Below are positions 29,801 to 40,700 of a stretch of 64,000 nt of DNA, in pieces. Position 1 is the first letter of the stretch, and each line of letters opens with the position of its first letter. The position numbers and the translations under genes were made by a program. The stretch is taken from the NCBI GenBank assembly GCA_946811185.2, contig OX328097.1, forward strand, positions 8,440,252-8,504,251. Reading direction: 5' to 3'. Source of the stretch: Hippopus hippopus (lineage: Eukaryota; Mollusca; Bivalvia; Cardiida; Cardiidae). The notes under the pieces are model-generated. The model was not told where the DNA came from. It made no database searches and saw nothing but the letters and a program-made list of their open reading frames with translations.

Positions 29801-32800
29801 TGAAAGTCAGTCTGCTTTTTCCCAATTTGGCCAAAATCGCACTTGAATTTCCCAAAATGAAAGGCTAAGGCCCCTTCCCAATTTTTGGGAAAAAAGCCCT
29901 GACATGTATTGTGTGATTGGCTTTTTATCTTTGACACAGGATGATTAACCTTGACATTTGAAAATGGTTCAATTTTTCAAACTAAATTTTCAGTATTCTG
30001 CCTGCACCAACACAGAGGACATTTGATAGAGATAATGAGGAGAGAGAAATCAGAAGTCAGATGCAGGTTAGCATAAGTCTAGCATTTACATACATTGCCT
30101 TTAAAGCCTTACTGGGACTTTGCTTACTCAGTAGTTGAGTGAAGGACTTTTAGCCCTTTACCAGATGACAAAATTTTAGCTTTGTCCGTATTAAAAGCAT
30201 TTGTAGATGACAAATGTTTCTCAAACCATGAAATTTGTCTTTCATAGGGTAAAAAAACATGGGAAATGGAGGAATTGCTGGTTACCAGAATTTTCTCCTT
30301 TTCCCACAATGTGTTCAAAAGCTATGTTCCTCAGGGTCCTTAAAAGTCTGAATTGTGCAGTAGAGGGTTAGCTCGAAGTTCCTGGGTTGGATCCCCACTC
30401 ATAGCACTGGATTTTTGTTGGAGAGTCCTTGGATGGGACTCTTTAGAGCCCGAGCCTACCACTAGTGAAAGCCTGGATATGCATGAATGTGTGAGCTCTG
30501 GCCGTAATATGACTGAAATAATGTTGAAAGTGGCATTAAACACTATTCAATAAATCAGTCAGTCAGTCAAAGCCTTACTTAAATTGCAGATGTATACTTT
30601 TTGAGCCCTTTCAAAATACTTCAAATCCCCCCCCCCCCCCCCATCAAGTAGAGTAGGCTTTTGAAAACCTTTGCAACACTATGAAAAGGAAAAAAATGTT
30701 ACCTGCATTTCCTCATTTTTTCCACTGTGTTTTCGAGCCCTTTTTTTCAAAGACAAGTCCTTTCAGTTGAGCTTCAGTATGTCGTCTACAACGGCTTTTG
30801 AATTTCGACGTCTAAAAATTTGTCATCTTGCAAGGGGTAAACCCATGCATGGAAAATTTTGAAAAATATACATACAAGTAGTTGAAGAAAAGAAAGCAAA
30901 GTATGGTACATGCTGAAGGTTCCCCTAGACTGTAATATGATGGGATTATTCTGGAAACTGTAAACCCCTATAGCACTTTTCAGAACTATAGTTCGGTGTG
31001 TGGCCAGTGTAGATAAGAATCAAAATGCACAAAATGTGCAGTCTGATCTTTGATCTGCACTGTCTGTTTTGCTGTCTGAATTGTTTGTTTCAAGTATAAT
31101 TACTTTTTTATTTATCCCATTAGCTTGCACCTATTATCAGTAACAGAGCAGCTCCTCCCTATGGTCACAGAAAGGGTTGGATTCCAAGGTCACAAGAGGT
31201 ATGCATTCTTTTTTTCTGTCTGAATGGTCTTACGAACAAAGTCCGTAACAAAGAAACAAATGAACAAATGAATAGCAGAAATACAGGGACCGGGCAGGAT
31301 TCGAACCTAGAATGCCCGGACGAAAAGCCAACACCATAACCACTGAGCTAAAGAGAATTCTCCCTAACGCAGTTGTTAGGTATTGTATTTAAATCAGGAT
31401 GAAGCCATGCATGAAGGAGTGGTCTCCCGTAACAATGGATTATTTATTTTAGCCATTTAAATTTTAGACATGTTCAAATAGAACACATTCATAGAAGAAA
31501 ACAGTGACTCAAAAATTAAGAACAGTTTTTTGGAAGGTTAGAAAACATTGTGAGAAGAGGAGAAAATGCTGGTTGCCAGCATTTTCTTTTTTCCGACAAT
31601 GTTTTCAGTAGCTGTCTTAATTGTGTGGTCAAGGATTTACAGATTTTATTGACTTAAAAATCAAACACGAACAGTTGTATCATAAAAATAAACTTTGAAA
31701 GATTTGGAAAAATGTGCATGTAATAAATTTGCTTATCACTGAACTCTTTGCTGGTTACCAGCATTTTCATCTGTTGCTACAGTGTTTAAAGTGCCTTTTT
31801 CTTCAGGATCATAACACTGGGTATTATTTGCTAAAGGGATAACCTATTATCAAACCAATTCTTTTTTCTTTTTTCACCACAGCAATAGAAAAGTTTTTGA
31901 AACATTTTATAAGAAAGAGCAATTGCATGTTGAGATGCCAAAATGGGGTTTACCCCTTTACAAAACAACCAGGTACTGTAACATCCCAGAGAAAAGAAAA
32001 ATGTGGCTTTGTGTGAAAAGGAGGAAATGCTGGCAAACAGCAATTTCTCCTTTTCATGTTGTTTTCTACCCTTTAAAAATCCCATCAGTTGAACGACTTT
32101 CAATTTGTCATCTGTAAATGCTTTCAAAACAGACCAGTCTGGATGGTTGTCATTTAGTTGGGGAGTTTATTTGCAACAATTTAGTATTTTTTTACTGTCA
32201 GAAAAAACACCAGTCTTTTCATATCATTCTTTTTTAAAGCTTGAAACTCAAAGAGTTAAATTTCAGGATTTTTATGAAAAAAAAAAAAGACAAAAATTTA
32301 AATAAAATTTTTCTTCTCAATTCCAAAACAAGCTGTGTGATTAGCAGAGGAAAAGTATTGCAGCCAATGAGATGGCTTCATTTAGCTTTTTATTAAAACA
32401 ACATTTCCATTAGTTTGTGAAACAATAATTTGTGGTACTGAATACAAAACCAGAGTCCATATTCACCAACCATCCTGAATAACTTTCTTAGTCGCAAGAA
32501 CTTTCTAAATATCAAAGTAACACAATTTCTGATTGGCTAAACCAAATGGTTTAGCCAATCAAAAATTGTGTTACTTTAGATTGGTTGGCAAACACAAAAC
32601 TATAAATCAATTACTCACCATCAGTATCATTGTTGCAGGACTTTGGAGATGGTGGAGCCTTTCCAGAGATAGCTGTTGCACAGTATCCACTAGGTATGGG
32701 ACAGAAAAAGAGCTCATCTAATGCCTTGGCAGTACAGCTGGATGCTAAGGGAAAGATCAAATATGATGCTATAGCCAAACATGGTCATGCAAAGGATAAG

Positions 32801-34763
32801 GTATCAGTATATTTTTGTATCAATCTTATTTTCTACATTTTGTTAGGGTGGTTAATCAACTCATAGCAAGAATCTTAGCATAGCTTTGCAAGAAGCTTAG
32901 CATATTTTTAGCTGGAATTGGTCAAGTCAGTTACCTTTTATGGATTTTTTTGTCTCCCTCCATTTGAAGGCATACCAACCAAATATCTTAATTTATAGTG
33001 ATAAAACTTACAGGTATTAATATCACGACAAATGGAGAAATTGCTTATTTTTTAATGTTTTCTGTGTTACAAGTGCCTTGTACGTTTAATGAATGGAATG
33101 GCCCTTGCATAGGGGAAAGGGTTAAGTCATTTGAAATTGTCACTGTACGAAAACCTGAGTAATGTGAGTTGTCTCTAAAGGGTAAATATGTGTATTATTG
33201 TTCAGGTTGTGCACTCCAAATTCCAAGACCTGGTTCCCAAACAGATAGATGATGATGATCCAAGTTTAGAGAAACCTGATGACGAAGCAATTCAAGAAAA
33301 CACTGAGAAAACCAGACTAGCCCTTGAAAAACTTATTTCAGGAAAAGTAGCAGCAGCCATGCCTGTAAGGGCTGCTGAAAAACAAGCACCAGCACAATAT
33401 ATTAGGTAATCAAAGGTTTGTTAAGGGGTATTGCTCATGCTCAGTTTATAACTGGCCTCTGCCAGCAAAGTTGAGAGGTTATCCATGTGTCACCTCAACT
33501 GGTTGTTTGTCCTTCTGTATGAAGACAAAATAGTCATACACATCTGATGTATACTTTTTATTTGTGGCGCAAAACCAAAATTACCAATTGAAAACTAGCA
33601 TTTGTAATGTTTATCATTTGGTGACTGGATCTTTTTTCATGACATCATTTCATTACATATGGCAACACACAACCCAGACAGTGTAAAAATAGCTGACATT
33701 GATAACTTACAGTAGTCACGATCAATTTTGATTTGTAGACCTGTTCAGTGGCCAAGTGATTCTATTAGCATTGAAAATATTCCGCTCAGAAATTCTGGTT
33801 TTGGCCACAAATAAAAAGTATACATGCATGAGATGTAAACCAGTCTTCTTTTTATCCCCCGCTGAAGGCGGAGGGATGTAGTTTTAGCGTTGTCCATCCG
33901 TCCTTCCGTCCGTGTGCCCGTCGGGGACAATATCTCCAATACCATCGGACAGAATTTTGTGAAACTTTATACATGTGTACAAGTACCTATTCCGCCGATA
34001 TACTTTTTTTGATTTGATGTAAAATGGCCGACTGGCAGCGATTTTGAGTTACGCGGTTGCGTAAATTTTTGAAAAGGTCTTTTTCAGTGGGTAATATCAT
34101 TTCAACGAAATTGCTTGTTTCATTTGCGCCAGGTAATTAGGAGGGTAATCTTACCAATCCCATGCCTTAGATTCAAATCTGTAATACTGTTTTTTCATTC
34201 AATCTCTATGAATTGCCTTTCAGTTTTATATGAAATTAAACATATCTCTCTAAGAAAATCAAAATTTATGTGTTTGTATGGTCTTTAATACTGCTTTTAA
34301 CAATATTATGGTTATGTCATGGTGGCTGCTTGCACATATCCATACTTTTTTGGCATTTCTTTTATTAGTACCTTTGCACAATATTCTTCCCAAGCCACTG
34401 ACTGCTTTTCCACACAAACAATTTTCATTGAAAAGTGGTCAGCAGTCAAAGAAGAATGAATCCTGCTCCAATGGTCATCATCAGTCCTCAGAAAGAAATT
34501 TGCCAAGCTTTGGAATCAAACCAATAACCACCTGGTTTCCAGCCCTGTGTGCTGCTGGCCTCAGCTAAAAAAAAAAATCAGTGTAATAATCACAAAAATT
34601 ATGAAAAGTTTATGTAGAGGATATTTGTTTTTTCTTTAGGTAAAAGATCAAAACTTAGAGTGAACAGTGTTCAACTGTTGGTAATATTTTCATGAGTGGT
34701 GCAGCCACATATGAAAATATTACAGATGATGTTCATGAACTGAAATAAATTTCAATCTTTTAC

Positions 34764-34797
<34 letters not shown>

Positions 34798-37700
34798 AAA
34801 TTCTATTTATTTCATGCTTCTAATCCCTTTTTTGTTTGGACCTTCATTAAAATCCAGTATAGATGTTTTCGGTATTTCCCTGTTGCGTACCTCCCCCCAC
34901 ATAAGAACACATTACAATATTACGTAAAGCGCGCAATGCATAATGCAAATTATGTCATATTTCCCTCTGGTTGAATGGCACCCACTGTTTACCTAGATAA
35001 GTAGTGAGTGAGAACCACCGTTTTTGCCTTCAATTGAAGAGTTTTGGAAACATTTATGGTAAATTTCACTGGTCGTAACCATGAATCATCAAACCTTAAT
35101 ATCCACCATTATTTCCCAATAAATTATCATGAAGCATGAAATAATGTCTTGTAGTCTAAATTATTTTACATAGAGATTGTTTGTAATATTAAACACAATC
35201 CTCCATTTAGGTACACCCCATCACAACAGGGTGTGGCATATAACTCGGGGGCCAAACAAAGAATCATCAGAATGGTAGAGGCACAGAAAGATCCCATGGA
35301 ACCACCCAAGTTTAAGTATGTTTCTATATTTATGGTCATATCTTGATACCTATACATGATGTGAAGCAAAAAAATTAGTATGAATTTCAAGTTTGTTATG
35401 AATGCAGCATTCACCATCCATTTCTTAACTAACATTTGAAGAATCAACATTCTTTCAATTGATGTACTAAGCAGTCATTCTTAATTCTTGACCGCCCGCC
35501 CGGGTGGCTCAGTGGTGAGCGTGTCGGACTCATGACCTGGTGGTTGTGAGTTCGATACCCGGTTGAGGCGAACTTTCTTTCCGGCGTATTTTCGCCTCTC
35601 ACCTCTGCTGAAGCATGTGAGAAAAGTAGTCGGTGGCTTTGGAAAGAAAGTTGTATTAGTACTGGTGTGAGAAAGCCAGGAAACACATGTGCGTCACCGA
35701 CCGCCATGATATGACCTTAGCTGTTAAAGTGGCGTTAAACCCCAATACAACCAACAACTAATTCTTGACCAAAAGACACATTTTTGGACTAAGTCCAAAT
35801 TAAAAGTATATGCAAACAACAAATTAAAGGTACCTGTTACTCAAATGATGGGGTTTGTTTAGTAAAAGTTAGAAAATGTTATGGGAAAAGAAGAACATGC
35901 TGTAACCAGCATTTTCTCCATTTCATTTAATATTTTCAAAAGCCTTCTTAGGGTTGTTAAAATTCAAGATGATTTGATTAAGGGTTTTAGTATGTAAATA
36001 GATTATATATCATTAACAGTGATATTATTTCTGACTAACAGGGTGAATAAGAAGATACCAAGAGGCCCACCATCCCCACCAGCTCCTGTCATGCATTCAC
36101 CCAACAGAAAGGTAAAAGTTTACTACATCTCCCTGATTTAAGCCTTTACCTACCAATTGATTGTTTTTCCCCACCTGGGAGAAAAGGCTCTTGAAACCTT
36201 TATGGTCACCCGCATTTTCAGTTTGAAATTTATTTTTTGGGATAGGGTTCTTTGTTTACCAAGCAACAAAATTTTAGCCTTGTCCAGATTTAAAGTGTTT
36301 GCAGTAAACTAATTGATTATAAACCAACTGATTGGATTTATTTAAGAGATAGAAAAAAAAAAAGGACAAAAACCATTGTTGTAAAAGAAGAAAATGCTGG
36401 TCACCAGCATTTTCTTCTTTTTCCACAATATTTTCAAAAGCAATCCCTTTTGGGGTCATTGAAACTCAGGATTGTGACTGTTGACTAAAAAACATTTTTT
36501 TTTTTGTCTGTAAGGAAAATTGACTTTCAATTGCTAGACTGTTTCTACAGAAATAATTCTTGAAAAAAAAAAAAAGACTGTAAATCATTGATTCATTTTA
36601 CCATTATTCAAATACTTTTATGTCATAGAGCTCTTACCGTGTATTTTTAAACTTTTTTTTCTATGAATATCATACAGAACCTTACTCTCTATTGGATGAA
36701 AAAATTCTGCACTTATCATATTAAAAGCATTTGCGGACAACAATTTAAATTTTGCTCAAGTGCTAGGAATTACCTTCAAAGAGTAGAAAGCATTGTTGGA
36801 AATGAAGGCCAAAGTGGTCTCTAGCATGTTCTGCTTTTCCCATGATACTTTTAAAAGCCTTCTCCCTATGGGTCATTGAAAATGCGGGATTATTTTGTAA
36901 AGGGTTTATCAGTTATTGAGTATAAAGTCAGTTGTTGAGTATAAAACTTTTTTTCTACAGGTCACAGTAAAAGAACAGCAAGAATGGAAAATTCCACCTT
37001 GTATCTCGAACTGGAAGAACGTTAAAGGTTACACGATTCCACTAGATAAACGTCTGGCAGCTGATGGTCGAGGTTTGCAAGGTGTAAACATCAATGAAAA
37101 TTTTGCAAAACTTGCTGAAGCTCTGTACATATCTGACAGAAAAGTAAGTACAAGTACAGCACGTTTTAAAGGAAAAGGAAAATAACCTTTATTCTTCTAG
37201 GCTTGACTCGTTACCAGATGACAAAATTTTTTAACCTTAACCCTTCCCCACACAATCCCTGAGAAAGAAGCCTTTTGAAAACATTGTGGGAAAAGGAGAA
37301 AATGCTGGTAACCAGCATTTTCTCCTTTTCCCACAATGTTTTCTACCCTATCAAAGAAAAATTGCACCATTTGAGCCACATTGAAATTTTTGTCTGCAAA
37401 TGGCTTCAATTTAGAAAAGGCTAAAATTTTGTCATTTTGCAAAGGGTTGAAAAAATTTAAAGCAACAGTGGACAACAGAAGCTTTGTATCTCAACAGCTG
37501 AGTTCTGTCTTTGAAAGGATAGAAAACATTGTGGGAAAAAGTAAATGTGACAGTCCAGTTTCTGTACCCTTGCAAAGGAACATACATATATAATATACAG
37601 AATATTATGTTGCCGTAAATTTCATGGTGCTTGTATTTGATTAGAGCAGCATGAGAAAATTTGAAGGTCGAAGGTCAACCGTGATGACAAAATTTTCTTA

Positions 37701-40700
37701 TGCAGCAAGAACTTTTAATCAAAATCCAGTACAGTTCCTTTCGGTTATTCCCCGTGGCGTACCCCCTCCACATAGCAACACATTACAATATTACATCAAG
37801 CACGAGAAATGTACGGTAAATTACGTCATATTTCCATCTGGTTGTGAGGCACGCGCATTTTACCTAGGTAACTAGTGGGCGGGAACAACTGTTTCCGCCT
37901 TCAATTGAAGAGTTAGAATATAAAAATCAGTATTTTCACTGGTTGTAATAATGAAGTATCAAAAAATATTTCACCGATATTTCTCGATAACCTACCAGAA
38001 AGCATGAAATAATTAGTAGTATTCACCAGTGTTTTACAAGATATGCAGCAAAATAATTAAAAAAAAAATGTATGAATTCAATACATCTACTTAACTTAAG
38101 ATTTGTATATGATAACTGTGTGTGTATGTAGACTTTGTGTTTTAGGCCCGTGAAGCAGTGGAAAAAAGAGCACAAATAGAGCAGAAGATGGCCCAGAAGG
38201 AGAAAGAGAGAAAAGAAGAGCATTTAAGACAGTTGGCAACCAGAGCTAGAGAGGAGAGAGCTGGAATCCGTAAAGTAGATGGTAATGTAGTGTTTCTTTT
38301 GTTTTAGTTATAAAATTTAACCCTTTATCATACAATCCCGTATTTAAGCAACCTAGAAGTTAAAACAGTTGAAAACATTGTGAGAAAAGGAGAAAATGCT
38401 GGTAACCAGCATTTTCTCCTTTTCCCACATTGTTTTTTATTCTATTGAAGATATTTTCCATCGTTTTGGTACAATTAAGCAATTCATTTGTCATCTGCAA
38501 ATCTGCCATTTTGCAGTGTGATGAAGGGTTAAAATTAACTCATAACCTCCTGCAATAAATTTACTGGAGACATCTTTGAAAACATCTTTGTAAAATAAGG
38601 ACAGTCAACCTAGGTTAAAATTATATTTATAAATTTATATGTATAAAAAAAATTGTGTTAAATGGAGAAATTGTTTGTTACAAGCTGAAGCTGAATTTCT
38701 CTTGTTGCCACAATGTTTTCAAAAGTAATTCTTTGAAAAATAAACGAAAATATGTCTGCAGGAGATACTCAGTCAGTTATGACTTTACCAGAGGACAAAA
38801 TTTTTAGACTTGTCCAAATGGAGGACATTTGCAAATGACATATTAAATGTGACTCAAAAAGTGAAGTTTGTTTTTTAAAGGGTGGAAAAAAAATGTGAGA
38901 AAAGCAGAAAATGCCAGTTACAAGCATTTTCTCACAATGTTTTTAACAGCATTCCCTTTCAGGATCATTAAAAGTTGAGTTTATTTAGTAAAGAGTTACC
39001 TATGATGTAGCTTTGATTTTGTCGAGAGATCACTGATTTTTTTGTCTATAGTAAATCTTGTTGTATTTGCTGTGATATAATTTTCTGTTATATGTACCAG
39101 GTATGATGGCGATGAATAAAAAATTTTCATTGAATTATTGTTTGAATGAAAAGATTTAAGATAAAGAAATTGACATGCCATTAAATATTGAAATTCTTGA
39201 ATAAAATTCACTTAAGTCTGTAACAGGCAACAAGATGTTATACTTGCCCAAATTAACAGCATTTGCTGAGGACAAATTAATTATGGCTCAAATGATGAAA
39301 GTTGTCTTTTGAAGGGTAGAAAACATTGTGGGAAAAAGAGGAAATCCTTGTTAATGAGTGTTTACCAGAAGTAACCAGAATAGCATATACTTTGTATATA
39401 AGTCAGTTTAAATATAAACTGGTAGGTATCTTTCTTCCTTTTCTGTTACTCTAATTTTGATACTCTGAACATTTTCACTTCTGTGTATGTAGGGCACAGA
39501 ATTAATTAGGCAATGTTGTGTGTAGTACCTTCAGGGAAACTCTAATTAGACTTGGATAGATGAATGATGTTGCTGGAAAAACTGTTGAAATTAACTTGAT
39601 TTGTCTGTGAAAGGATAGATAACATTGTTGGAAAAGGAGAAAATGATGATGACCAGCATTTTCTCCTTTTCCCACAATGTTTTCAAATGTCTTTTCTATC
39701 GCAGTCTTTTAAACTTAGGGTTGCATTGTAAAGGGTTGAATACCAAACAAAAAAATCCTGTCAGATGATATTTTAATCATTTTTCCCTTGTTATCAGATC
39801 TACATTAATTTTCAGATAAAGATGAGGATGTGGCAGACAGAGATGAGATAAGAAGAGAGAGGCATAAAGAAAGACAGAGAGACAGAAATCTGGCCAGAGC
39901 TGCTCCTGATAAGAGGTAGAGTATTTCTGTAGATTGATGTGCATTTGTTTATTATCACTGATGGCCATGTGGGCGACGCCCCAAAAAGGCTGTTAGTTAT
40001 GAGGAATAGTGCTAGGTAGTTAAGTTATGAGGAATAGTGCTAGATACAGGACTAAGTCCATTCTAAGTTACACCTTGTTCTTTGAGATGTTTGGTATATA
40101 GCAGCCTCAAAAGGGACCTTGGTTTAACAGCTCATCAGAAAGAGTATAAGTAACTTAATTCTAGTCGACAAGCCATTGGAATCGAAACCACACCCTCAAC
40201 TGGCTTACTTACCAACATTATATCTTTAATTTAGTGCACATACTACGCTTTGGTTACCTTTCCTTTTCAGGTCTCGTATACAGAAGGATCGAGAAAGAGA
40301 TATAAGTGAGAAGATAGCCCTGGGTTTACCCAACACAGGCGCTTCACAACAAGACCAATTTGATCAGAGGCTATTTAATCAGTCCAAGGTGTGTTGTAGA
40401 GATCTAGCTAAGCAGGGATATTCTTTCAGCTTGTTTAACTCTGAACCATGTAATCCTGTAATTTTTAACGACCCTGGAAAAGAAAGTTTTTTTAAAAAAA
40501 ACATTGTAGGGAAAGGAGGAAATGCTGGTAACCAGCATTTTCTCTATCCCACAATTTCTTCCCTCCTTTCAGCTACCAATACCACCACATAAACTACATT
40601 TAATTTGCTGTCTGCATATGCTTTCATTTTGGGCTAGCCCAAAGAATTGTCATGTGATAACTATGCAAATATAACTTTTTACATATACATACGGCATTTG

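Larger units (their letters stand above)
27384..29901 (+). mobile_element. Possible hAT-like DNA transposon or derivative in SNW1 intron 1
   Basis: Ends CAGGGCTTTTTTTCC (27384) and GGGAAAAAAGCCCTG (29901) are inverted repeats, with ACATG directly outside both. CAGGG ends are frequent in hAT elements, though these have 8-bp duplications, so the class is uncertain. TGTCACATTG/CCCATT sequences near 27460 recur near 28630, suggesting a nested relative. Inside, 29255-29602 may be remnant coding sequence. Confidence 0.45.

Noticed and set aside
31270..31360. Functional tRNA gene
   Set aside because: A- and B-box-like sequences are present but the acceptor and T stems do not pair well; more likely a SINE head or tRNA pseudogene.
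37651..37875. 74-residue ORF in SNW1 intron 8
   Set aside because: It lies in the family H repeat, whose other copies do not keep the frame.
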